Below, one piece after another: positions 53,850-64,000 of a stretch of 64,000 bases of DNA. Within the stretch, counting starts at the first letter, position 1; the number at the start of each line of letters is the position of its first letter. The DNA is taken from assembly GCA_028641055.1 (NCBI GenBank), contig CM054059.1:106528263-106592262 (forward strand), in the 5' to 3' direction. The stretch is from Alopecurus myosuroides (taxonomy: Eukaryota; Streptophyta; Magnoliopsida; Poales; Poaceae). The position numbers and the translations under genes are program-made. Below the pieces are notes generated by a model. The model was not told the DNA's origin, searched no databases, and saw nothing but the letters and a program-made list of their open reading frames with translations.

Positions 53850-55421
53850 TGATGCTAGCAAAGCGTCTTGGGAACCCCAAGAGGAGGGTGTGATGAGCAC
53901 ATCGGTAGGAATTTCCCCCAGTTAAGAACCAAGGTTATCAATCCGATAGGAGAAAGAGGATCTTTGGAAGGTTGATGCCACCGACGGTGGTGATGGCGCC
54001 TCACCGGTGTCAACAACAACGAGGAACCTGCACACAACACAACCAAAATACTTTGTCCCAACGGTACAGTGAGGTTGTCAATCTCACCGTCTTGCTGAAA
54101 ACAAAGATTAAACGTATAGTGTGGAAAATGGTGTATGCTTGCAGTAAGTAAACAAAAGCAGGAAATTGTAGAGGTTTGTTTAACAGTGTAGGAAAATGGA
54201 CCGGGGTTCATAGGTTCACTAGTGGTGTCTCTCCATAAAAGATGGCATGCTGGGTGAACAAATTACATCTAGGCAATTGACAAATAGAGGTTGCACCGTA
54301 GTGCACATTCATGACATGAAAACTACTATGATATTTAGTGCGGGAATTACAACATACCGTAATCCAACTGCATCTATGACTAATAATCCACCCTCGGGTT
54401 ATCATCCGAACCCTCTTAGGTATTAAGTTGCAAGCAACAGATAATCGCATTAAGCAATGTGTGTAATGTAAGAAATGATTATACACGCGGGCACTCACAC
54501 CGTTTTTTCTCCCTAGTGGCAACAACACATCCTCCCCTGTCACGTTTCTATCACTCGAGCATAGGCAAAAAAGAGGCATGAACCCACTATCGAGCATAAA
54601 TACTCCCTTTGGAGTCACTAGCAACTACTTGGCCAGAGCAACCACTAGCAACGGAAAGCATGCAAGATCACAAATAACATAAGCAATAAAGACTAATAAT
54701 CAACTTGGCATAAGTTCAATATTCATCGGATCCCAGCAAACACAACACATGGAGTTACATAAGAACAATCTCGATCATGTTAGGCAGCTCACGAGATCTA
54801 AACATTGAGGCATGGGAGGAGAAGACAACCTTCTAGATACTGATATGGACCCGTATTCCAAGGATGAACTACTCACGCATCACTCAGGAGACAGGCATGG
54901 TGATGAAGAGGCCTCCGGTGGTGATCTCCTCTCCGGCAGGGTGCCGGGAGACAGCTTCAGAACCCCCTGATCTAGGGTTAACAACGACGGCGGCTGTGGA
55001 ACTTTTCAGGGATATTTGATCAGGTTCTTAGGGTTTTCCATCGGAGGGGATTAAATAGGAGAAAGGGCAAGGCGGTGGATCCCTGGGGGGCCCACACCAC
55101 CCCCTGCATGGCCAAGGGGGGCGCGCCACCCCATGATGTGGCCCCCCTATGGCCCCTGTCCGAGTCTCTTTTGGACTCCGTGGAACCTTCGGGAATTCTA
55201 AGACTTCCGGGCTTCGAATTTTCCAATTCTGAGAATATTTCCAGAACAACTTTTCTGAAACTAAAAACAGAAGAAAACAGGGAACTAGCTCTGTGGCATC
55301 TTGTCAATAGGTTAGTTCGGAAAATCAATAAAAATGACATAAAGAAGGTAGAAAACATGTAGCAATTGGCATTATATCATCATGGAGCATCAGAAATTAT
55401 AGATACGTTGGAGACGTATCA
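53850..55421 (-). repeat. 5' LTR of element D
   Basis: 1,572 bp in plus coordinates from TGATGCTAGCAAAGCG to GGAGACGTATCA, followed by the CCACT duplication. It matches 47388-48973. Confidence 0.92.
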
Positions 55422-55426
55422 CCACT

Positions 55427-56240
55427 CATGTGAGGAGCCTCGATAGGGACTCCGCTTTTGATGGCACCATGATGGTTCTTCCTCTCCTTAGTTTTATTAG
55501 CTTTGATAGGAGACATAACCTCCCTTGTTGTCTCTTTGACAATCTTGTCATCCGCCGGCGCCCGAGGGGCCTGCGGCATAGGTCCATCATGTCTACTTCC
55601 TGAACATGAACTCTGTCCACTTGAGAAATTGTGGCCCAAGCCCACCCTAGTATGCTTCCTCTTCCTTTCACAAAAAACAGAAATTCAGGGCCATTGGTAG
55701 GGCAATAGACCATCGTCACCTCTTTCTGCAAGTGTTGGACATCCCACGGAAGAGTGTTCGACCAAGCCACATGAGTAGTAGAAAATTGGAAGGTTCTCAT
55801 ACATCCTAGAGTAGTATTCATTTTCCTTCTTGCTTTGTGATTATACCGTCAAGCAACGCAACAGGGGTTCACTGATGTTAATCCTGAGACGGACCTAGAG
55901 TTACTCGCCCCAAGAACTCCCATTGGCATCCACATCCATCTTCTCCATGTAACAAAGCTTACTAGCTAAATCTTTCCCACGTTGATCATTCATAAGTCCA
56001 AAAGGAAGATGCATAATCCGTGCCTAGACAGATGATCAAACCTGAAATCTATTGGTCTCACCAGTGGATCATAAAATGACAGCGTGTCTACCAACCATCC
56101 ATGGCGAGCCATTCTGGACGCGGGTCTTGTTAGCTTGGTGGGGAAATTCTACGAGTAACTTGTTGGCCCCCATTGGCCGAAGCTCAAGTCCTTTAGGGTT
56201 CCCCCATGCAGGACGTAGTGCAACCTTGATAGTTGATACA
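55427..56240 (-). pseudogene. LINE E ORF1, main part
   Basis: Degenerate coding on the minus strand: GNPKGLELRPMGANKLLVEF, WMVGRHAVIL, IMHLPFGLMNDQRGKDLAS, YMEKMDVDANGSSWG, and a zinc-knuckle-like end FYYSCGLVEHSSVGCPT. This is the DUF4283 plus CCHC layout of plant LINE ORF1 proteins. Several stops and frame changes are present. The left end is the insertion site of element D, where the frame continues at 47387. The right end abuts the 3' end of LINE F near 56241. Confidence 0.7.
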
Positions 56241-59200
56241 TATTTTTAGAAAACGGAGCCATAGCACCATCCTCTGCATCGGGACGATGCACACAGCCGG
56301 TTTTTATTAAAAAGGCAAAACATTAAGTTTGTGATAGATTACAGTTCATGGATCAGTCAAGGTGTGTACAAAGATAAGCCACTCAAAAATAATAAGTTTA
56401 TGCATCTAATCTTCTAGAATTAAGCCACCCGACCATCAGATGAGCACAACCTGTATCCATAATTCCTCACTGGTCGGCAGAAAGGAGGAAGGACCAAGTC
56501 TGAATAGAACAAACCGCCTTGTCTACAACCTGCAAAAAATGAACATTGTTTTTTTTTATTAAACACCACATCATTACGGCTATTCCAAATAGCCCATAGG
56601 AAAGCAGCAACACCAATTCAAATCCGTGCTTTTGTTCTCCTATCAATTCCATTTAGCCAACTATCAAACATGTTCGCAATGCTAGTCGGTGGATAAATGT
56701 TGAACGTAGAGTGGAAAAGACGCCAAATATCATGGGCATATAAATAAATGTTCTATAGACTCATCTGTATCCAGAAGGCACGCTTTTTTACATCCATTCC
56801 ATTTTCTTTTAATAAAGTTATCCTTCGTTAAAATAACCTTTCTATTGAGGAACCACAAAAATATTTTTATCTTTGATGGTACCTTAAGTTTCCACAAGTA
56901 TTTTTTGCAAAAATCATGTGAAACCGTGGAGAAAATCCGCATATAAAGATTTCACTGAGAATGACCCATCTACTATTAATTTCCAACGGAACGAATCCGT
57001 CTCATTTATTAGAGATACGCTCATTAATCTCTCAACCAAATGCAACCAAAGTTCTCGCCTAGGTCCCATAATACTTCTCTGAAACCGAATATTTAGAGGA
57101 TTATGTGCTAACACATCAGCAACTGAGACGTTGTTATGTAGACCAATATTATACAAAGATGGTTAAGTTTGTGATAACATTTCATCACCTAACCATCTGT
57201 CCTCCCAAAAGTGCACTTGTTGTCCGTTGCCTAACAAAAACTCTCCACGCGAGAAGAAATCATACATAACTTTCATTAAACCCTTCAAAAATGCGAATTC
57301 GATGGTTTATTCCCTATATATTTTTCAGAGAGCAACTCTTGCCAAACTCCCTTCTCATTCATCATTTCAAATAGACATTTATTCAACAAGCACATATTGT
57401 TTATTTTGAACACCTCAATACCCAAACCACCTTGATCTTTCGGTCGGCAAACAATATTCCACTTTGTAAGACGATATTTTCTCCTTTTCACATCACTTTG
57501 CCAGAAGAATCTCGAGCGGTAGTAATCTAATCTCTTCCTAACACCAATAGGAATTTCAACAAAGGAGAGGAGAAACACTGGTAAACTAGTGAGCACAGAG
57601 TTAATTAAAATGAGGTGTTCCCCATATGATAACAACTTACCCGCCCAAGAGCTCAATTTCTTTTCAAATCGACCCTCAACCGGTTTCCACTCCTTATTTA
57701 AAAGTCTCCTATGATGAATTGGGATGCCAAGATACTTAAAAGGAAACTTTCCGGCCTCACAACCAAAGATGTGACGTTAATCATCTTGTACCTCCTTATC
57801 CTTCCCAAAACAATAAATTTACCTCTTGTCAAAATTAATTTTAAGGCCCGAAAGTTGCTCAAACATCGCAAGAATGAGTTTCACATTCGAAGCCTTTTGA
57901 AGATCATGCTCAAGGAAGATAATTGGTCATCTGCGTATTGAAGAATTGATACCCCTTCTTCGACAAGGTGTGGTATCAATCCTCCCACTTTACCATCCTC
58001 TTTAGCTCGTTCAATGAGGATAGCCAACATATCTGCCACGAGGTTAAAAAGAATGGGGGACAACGGGTCTCCCTCTCTTAAACCTTTTAAAGTTTGAAAA
58101 TAATGACCGATGTCATCATTCACTTTAATACCAACACTACCGCCCTGGACAAAACGAGAAATCCATTCACACCAAATCGGTGAGAATTCTTTCATTCTTA
58201 AGACTTGTTGGAGAAAAGACCAATTAACTTTGTCATAGGCCTTCTCGAAATCTATCTTAAATAACACTCCATCCAACCGCTTCCTTTTTAACTCATGGAT
58301 AGTTTCGTGAAGAACTACAACCCCTTCCAAGATATTTCTTCCTGGAAGAAACGCCGATTGAGTTGGTCAAATAACTCTACTCGCAATAGAGGTCACCCGA
58401 TTAGTTCCCACCTTAGTGAACACCTTGAAGCTAACGTTTAGAAGACAAATAGGTCTATATTCCTCGATGCGACTAGCATCTTCCTTCTTAGGAAACAACG
58501 TGATGATCCCAAAATTGAGCTTAAATAATGGTAGATTGCCATCATGGAGCTGAGCAAACATATTCATCAAATCCCCTTTAATGACATCCCAGAACCGCTG
58601 ATAAAACTCAGCGGGAAACCCGTTTGATCCTGGAGCCTTATTATATTCCATGTGGGATATAGCGTCTAACACCTCCTTTTCCTTAAATGGCGATGTAAGA
58701 ATGTTATTTTCATCAATTGAAATTTGAGGCATGTCATCAATCAAATCCTACATCAAAGAAACATGACTCGGAGCTGGTGCCCGAATATTTTTTTATAAAA
58801 TTCTAAGATGAAGACTCTCAGATTCGACTCACCTACAATAGTACCCTCATCATGTTCCAATTGGAAAATAAGATTTTTTCTATGTTTTCCATTTGCAATC
58901 AGATGGAAATATTTTGGATTACTCCCACCTTCTTGTATGTATTTAACCTTAGCCCTCTTAGCCCATTTAGATTCTTCGTCTCTTTTTAACTTTGCTGAGC
59001 ATTCATTAGCCTCCTTTTTAGCGGCCCGCTCGGCCACACTCAAGGGGGATGATTCAGCTTTGATATCTAGTTGATCTATCAAAAGCGTTAATTTTTCTTT
59101 CAACTTCTTGTATTCTCCACTTAAATTTTTAGCCCACCCACGCAATAACTACCGTAGGTGGCGAATTTTTTTTTGCCAACACTCCACCGGTGTACTCCTT

Positions 59201-60324
59201 GTCTGGATCGACATCCATTCACGGCTCACTAGCTCATAAAAAACCTCATGGCGCATCCATGAGAGTTCAAACGAGAAATGAGTCTTATTACCAATGTGGG
59301 CTTGATCTCAAGAGTCTAGAATTAAAGGTGTATTATCTGACCCCGTTCGAGCCAAAGTGTGCACCGTCAACAAAGTATATTTCTCTTCCCGTTCAATATT
59401 CGCAAGAAACGATCCAACTTTTCGTGAGTTTGGTTATCGCCCCAGCTTTCCCAGGTATATTGCCATCCTGATAATCTTAGCTCTTTTAAATCTAAGCTTT
59501 CGATAATAGCGTTAAATATAAAAGGCCAACGGGCATTAAAATTCTCATTATTCTTTTCTTCTTGTCGTTTAATAATATTAAAATCTCCTCCAATCAACAT
59601 CAGAAGCGTTTCATTCTCGCAAATTCTAACAAACTCAGCTAAGAATTCTGGTTTCTTTGATTCTTGTGCAGCCCAGTAAACCACAACAAGAGCCTGGAGA
59701 AAACCATCAGCCTTAGCATTAAAAGTAAACTTCGCATAGAAATCTCCAGAGAGAACGTTTTGTGCTGAGAGAGTTGCATTATTCAAACCCACCAACATCC
59801 CTCCGGAGTGACCAAGTGGAGGTAGACAATACCATGTAAAATTTCTACCCCCTACTAGGAATCGCAAAATGAGTAGAAAACAAAGATCTACTCATCTCTA
59901 GCAAAGCTATGAAATCTAGACTGTGCTCCTTAACAAATTCATTTATAGCAAGATTCTTAGCATGATCACCGAAACCATTAATATTCCAGATCATTCCTCT
60001 CATTTTACTTCTTAAATTTTTAAGCCTAGCACTTCTTCGGGGTTTTGAATGGCAGCCAACAACCTTCTTACGGTTACGATTAACCGTCTTAGAAAGTATT
60101 GGAAGATCCATATGATCCTCTGCAGATTCAAAACCATTATCTTCGATATCTTCACTTAAATTAGTTGCCTTTCTCAACACTAAACTAGAGATAGAGTTAT
60201 CAAGCACAACCGAAAACATTATTTTTAAGAAAAATGACTGTTCTATCATGTTCCTGCTCCCTCAAACCCGAAATAGACGACATAATTTGTTCCTTCTTTT
60301 TTCCTAAAGAAACTCCTATCTTAT
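56241..60324 (-). mobile_element. LINE F, interrupted upstream by element G
   Basis: A second LINE on the minus strand with an almost complete ORF2 and a 3' end near 56241. There GGCTGTGTGCATCGTCCCGA and a short T/A-rich tail adjoin LINE E ORF1, so F probably inserted into E. Its 5' side is cut by the LTR of element G at 60325. A G/A-poor leader and a basic stretch upstream of the endonuclease are the end of its ORF1 or the ORF2 leader. Confidence 0.75.
56467..60003 (-). pseudogene. LINE F ORF2: endonuclease, RT and zinc-binding end
   Basis: It starts near ATG 60003 with the endonuclease (MRGMIWNINGFGDHAKN, FIALLEMSRSL, GGDFNIIKRQEEKNN, LSGWQYTWESWGDN; to about 59370). A linker follows (ESKWAKRAKVKYIQEGGSNP). 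Reverse transcriptase lies at 58744-57285: NKAPGSNGFPAEFYQRFW, EYRPICLLNVSFKVFTKV, LFKIDFEKAYDKVNWSFL, LREGDPLSPILFNLVADM and the catalytic YADD near 57935. The frame shifts right after YADD, and more breaks occur near 59860, 59370, 58750 and 58370. The zinc-binding end lies at about 56942-56730 (KVPSKIKIFLWFLNRKVI, SIEHLFICP). All domains are present but the gene is not functional as read. Confidence 0.82.
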
Positions 60325-61742
60325 TGATGTCTATGCACGCTTCTATTCCCGTAGACAGTTTTGGGCCTCCAAGTGCAGAGGTTTGTAAAACAGCAGCAAG
60401 TTTCTCTTAAGTGGATCACCCAAGGTTTATCGAACTCAGGGAAATAGAGGTCAAAGGTATCCCTCACAAGCAACCCTGCAATTACGATACAAGAAGTCTC
60501 ATGTGTACCCAACACACCTAATACAATTGTCAGTTGTATAGGTGCACTAGTTCGGCGAAGAGAGAGTGAAATACATGTAATATGGATGTTTATAAGTGAT
60601 AATAGCAATCTGAAATAAAAATGGCAGCAAGCAAACATGTAGCAGAACTAATTGTAAACGGTGTTTAAATGCTTAGAAACAAGGCCTAGGGATCCTACTT
60701 TCACTAGTGGACACTATCAACAATTATAACATCATTGAATGCATAAATATCATCTCTTCACTATGCTACAACGAATCACTCTCCGTTCGAATAACAAACA
60801 CCAATTCATTGCGTAGGGCTGCAACAGCACTCCTCAAAGCCGCATTCCCATGTCTAGTTAACCCCATGCTGTCACTAAAAGCTCCCTAGAAGGTACTACA
60901 CATACACCACAATTTCATAGGGTCATCCAACACAAGATATAAATATCATGCTAAACCACACGGTGCACACTGTCACCTTTACACCGTGATCAAAGTGTTT
61001 ATGGAGGTCTCATAACAAATCCACTCGAGTAGCATAACAGATGAAGAGTAACATATATTTATTCAACTAGATTACAAAGCTCACGATCACATAAAGATCA
61101 CACCATGGGAGAGAGAAATGAGACACATAGCTACCGGTAGATCCCTCAACCCCGGGGGAGAAGTACTCCCTCCTCATCATAGGAGACGGCAACGGAGATG
61201 AAGATGGTGGTGGAGTCGATGGAGATGGTTACGGGGGCACTTCCCCGTCCCGGCAAGGTGCCGGAACAGAGATTTATGTCCCCCGAAACTTGTCGGTGGC
61301 AGCGGCGGAGCTATGGAACTTTTGGTGGAAAAAGGATGATTCATTTCGGGGTTATGCATCAGGGGGCATATATAGGAGAAAGGGCGATGTTAGGGGGTGG
61401 CAAGGGGACCCACACCACCCATTGGCGCGGCCAGAGGGGGAACCGCGCCCCCTATGGTGTGGTGGCTCCCGGGCACACCTCCGGGTCTGTTTGGGACTCC
61501 GTGGACCCTCCGGGAATTCTAAAACTTCCGGTCTTCGAGTTTTCCAATTTCGAGAATATTTCCAGAACAAATTTTGTGAAACTAAAAACAGCAGAAAACA
61601 GGAACTGGCTCTATGGCATCTTGTCAATAGGTTAGTCCTAGGAAATCGGCAAAAATGGCATAAAGTGTAAGGAAAACATGTAGCATATGGCATGAAAACA
61701 ACATGGAACATCAGAAATTAAAGATACGTTTAAGACGTATAA
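60325..61742 (-). repeat. 3' LTR of element G
   Basis: 1,418 bp. In plus coordinates it begins TGATGTCTATGCACGCTTCT and ends GACGTATAA. It is related to the solo LTR at 17103-18473, whose end reads the same in reverse complement. The polypurine tract CCCCAAGCTT follows at 61748-61757. Confidence 0.85.
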
Positions 61743-62227
61743 ACATCCCCAAGCTTAGTTCCTACTCGTCCTCGAGTAGGTAAACGATAAAAACACATAA
61801 TTTATGAGGTGACATGCTACCAACATAAACTTGATCATCAATAATGTAAAAGCATAAGTAAGCTGAGATCATAAAAATTAAACACAAACATGATAGATAG
61901 AACTTTAATAACAATGCATAGCTATCACCTTGCATCATGAGAAGTAACTCAAATAAAAGATCATGAATAACAATGCAAAAAAGATATACGTTTGTTTCAA
62001 GTATAGAGAGAACATGTCAAAGTGATATTTCGCTAGTCCTTAAGAGTGGGGCAAAACATAAATGGCAGGACACCTTCAAAGTTCATGAGGAAGACTAGAA
62101 CCAATATTTAGAGAACAAGCAATAACACATCAGGAATCAATAAATAATTTTTCTGGGACAAATGCACATAATATTCAGAATGGCAACTATGCTCTCTCAA
62201 CTGTGCATAAAGTTAGAAGATGGAGAC
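60325..62227 (-). mobile_element. Gypsy element G, 3' part
   Basis: The 3' LTR lies at 60325-61742, followed by about 485 bp of the element's 3' non-coding region, similar to 48974 onward in element D. LTR H interrupts it at 62228, and the rest lies outside the window. No coding sequence of G is visible. The possible target duplication base string at its left is CTTAT (60320-60324), but the partner copy is out of view. Confidence 0.75.
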
Positions 62228-64000
62228 TGTAACATCCCATTTTTGCTACATTAGGGTGGTGTGTTTTTGGCATCTCATACATGCATGAAAACTTTGGTTA
62301 CAATTTTGCATTGGAAAATAACAAATGAATTGACCAAAAACCACTTAAAGTGGTCACCCAAAATTTGTTTTCAAAAGAATTTCAAAATTGGAAAGCAAAG
62401 ACATGGTGAGTTTGCAAATTTGACAAGGTTTCCAAAAACTATTTTTGCCAAATTTTTACTCTGCAAAAAGGCCCAGAAAACATTGTTTTCTCCTCAGTTT
62501 TCAAAGGAAAAGGACCTCTCTATAATATTTCCAAAATTCAGGGGTTTTTTGTAATTTTCTTTTCTTTCTTTCTTTCTTCTTCCTCGAGCGGACAGAAGGC
62601 AACGCCTGCGTGTCGACGCTGCTGCAGCCCACGGCCACCTCCTGCCTGCTTCTGTCGTGCGTGGATAACAAGAGAAGGACGGCGCCGTGATGCTCCTCTC
62701 CTCCCTCAGTCGCGCCCTCTCTCTGTCTCTCTCACGAAGGAAAACCTTAAACATACCCTACTGTCCCACCGGCCGCTGCCTCGCGCCGTCATCTCCGGCG
62801 ATACCGCGATAAACCGAGACTTCCATTAGCTTCACCAAGCTCCCCTCTATTTCCTCGTTGAGCCACGGAAGCTGGGAAGCTAAGGACCCCGCGAATCGGG
62901 AGGTTCTTCCTCAACTCCGGCCGACCCCTCCGCCGCCCGATCTTCTCCGCCGTGACTTCCCCAGCTTCCTCGAGAACTCCACGACGTTCCTGGTGAGCAC
63001 CCAGTCCTCGTGGACCCCTCCAATGTCTTCCTTGTCCTCTATTTCGCATGGGAGACGAACAGTGACGAGTTCCGCCGCCGTTCAAGTTCGCCGGCGATCT
63101 TCCGGCGACATTTCTTGGGCGGTGCCGCCACCCTCTGGCTCCCCGTTCCGTCCTCTCTGTCGTGGTGCTTCGCGACTTTGGAATCGCTTGTTGGATTGCC
63201 CGATCGAACGCGGACAGAGCCGCTCCGGCCGTTGATGACGTCATCTGGACGTCATGACGACGTCATAATCCTGTTTTTTCTATTTTCCAAAAAATGGTTA
63301 TTAATTACAGAAAACGAATTAAATTTAGAAAATCAATAACTATTGTTATATGAATCAGAAAAATAAAGTAAAAATATGGTTTTGATCAGAAAAGTATACT
63401 CTATCCAAATATGTAATTTTCACACATGTCTGACAAAGTTGATTTTTGGACATTATTTGAATTTGTTTAATTCATTTAAAATAGAGAAAATAAGTTTTTA
63501 TTCAATAAAATTAGAAAATTAAAAGTTATATACCAAAATGCTCAAAATGACAATTGGAACCTAGTTATGATGTTTTCAAACCAATTTGAGCTTTCAAAAT
63601 TGTACTCACTTTCATAACCGCCCGAAACCCCCTCCGGGGTCTATTTCGGGCTAATTTCAGTAAAATTGCATAATTGTCATACGAACCCTAGCAACCCATC
63701 AAACATGTTTAGGGCTTTATTTTAGTGCATTAACTTTCTCATGCATACATGTTGTGAATTGCATCGATGCCATGTGTGTTGATTGTTGTTTTTCTTGTTC
63801 CGGTGTTTGTTCCCCCTCGGTAGAACGTGACTCCGAAGAGAATGCCAACAACTCAAATGGTGAATACTTGATCTTAACCGACAAGTCAAGCACTTATTCC
63901 TGAAGAATTTCTCTGGTTTTATTGAAGCAAGGCAAGCATAACCTCTTATCTGCCCATATATGATTTCGAAAGACTTTTGAATCTCGTACATTGCATTTGA
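62228..64000 (+). repeat. Long LTR H, cut by the window end
   Basis: It starts TGTAACATCCCATTTTTGC within element G; the target duplication should be GAGAC (62223-62227) if the far end is found. It has the layout of solo LTR L: AT-rich start, a pyrimidine-rich tract, a GC-rich exon-like block (about 62580-63230, with a GTGAGC donor near 62992), a TGACGTCA cluster, then AT-rich DNA with a GCAAGGCAAG motif near the end, also seen in L near 43977. The open frames in the GC-rich block look like composition artefacts on both strands. Confidence 0.7.
63236..63270 (+). promoter_or_regulatory. TGACGTCA cluster in LTR H
   Basis: A perfect TGACGTCA at 63236-63243, followed by two further GACGTCA-type half-matches up to about 63266. 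This is the same motif pair found in solo LTR L, but here it lies downstream of the GC-rich block rather than upstream. Confidence 0.45.

Larger units (their letters stand above)
47388..55421 (-). mobile_element. Gag-protease-only Athila-like element D
   Basis: An 8,034-bp LTR element with CCACT duplications at 47383-47387 and 55422-55426. The 5' LTR is 53850-55421 and the 3' LTR 47388-48973. The primer site is at 53821-53838, gag and protease at 51597-53658, and a 2.6-kb 3' non-coding region at 48974-51596. No reverse transcriptase, RNase H or integrase is present, and the space left shows no sign of a later deletion, so it is a non-autonomous type. In the first 190 bases compared, the LTRs differ at about ten positions, so it is much older than element B. 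It is inserted in LINE E ORF1. Confidence 0.9.

Noticed and set aside
54208..54624. A 138-codon minus-strand frame in the 5' LTR of element D
   Set aside because: It lies wholly inside the LTR, is disrupted in the other LTR copy and has no domain.
62789..63244. A 151-codon minus-strand frame in LTR H
   Set aside because: It overlaps plus-strand frames of similar length in GC-rich DNA, shows no motif, and has the same cause as in LTR L.
1..64000. CRISPR arrays, operons, riboswitches, tRNA or rRNA genes
   Set aside because: The repeats here are transposon-derived, spacing is irregular, and no tRNA or rRNA signature was seen. This is plant nuclear DNA.

Overview
This window is repeat-dense nuclear DNA from a pooid grass, most likely a Triticeae-type genome (wheat, barley or rye) or a close relative such as oat. 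The evidence is the repeat content: Athila-type and Tat-type Ty3/gypsy retrotransposons with tRNA-Asp-type or TGGCGCC primer sites, very long TGTAACATCCC LTRs, several LINEs and a Mutator-like transposon (MULE). I found no single-copy host gene, no tRNA or rRNA gene and no bacterial-style feature. Almost every coding stretch belongs to a transposable element.

Left half (1-35.7 kb). An Athila-type LTR fragment (about 1-430) is followed by a copia-like element, called C here. A large Athila-type gypsy element A lies inside C's 5' LTR on the minus strand (2259-33522, target duplication AGGGC). A is itself split by four insertions. Element B is a nearly pristine Tat-type gypsy in A's 3' LTR (3167-13838, duplication GCAAC, LTRs differing at one base). 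A 5'-truncated LINE lies at about 15.7-16.5 kb. A solo LTR sits inside A's post-integrase ORF (17103-18473). An 8-kb MULE interrupts A between gag and protease (22741-30757, 9-bp duplication). C survives only as LTR, primer site, a short gag piece and a truncated 3' LTR.

Middle (35.7-47 kb). This holds a decayed LINE ORF1 (J), an unassigned AT-rich region, and a 4.7-kb solo LTR (40512-45254, duplication GCCAG). After these comes the 3'-truncated end of LINE E.

Right part (45.5-64 kb). LINE E is split by D, a gag-protease-only Athila-like element (47388-55421, duplication CCACT). It abuts LINE F (about 56241-60324), which is interrupted by gypsy G (from 60325). G is in turn interrupted by a second TGTAACATCCC long LTR, H (62228 to the window end).

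The most interesting content is in two elements. B carries, antisense to pol, an apparently intact multi-exon gene of 906 codons with clean splice sites and its own TATA boxes. Its sense pol has lost gag, starts at an AUG inside the LTR, and carries a TAG exactly at the expected catalytic Glu codon of the second RNase H. The MULE carries two accessory genes besides its broken transposase: a GRF-like zinc-finger protein with a membrane anchor, and an unrecognised 140-residue ORF with one stop.
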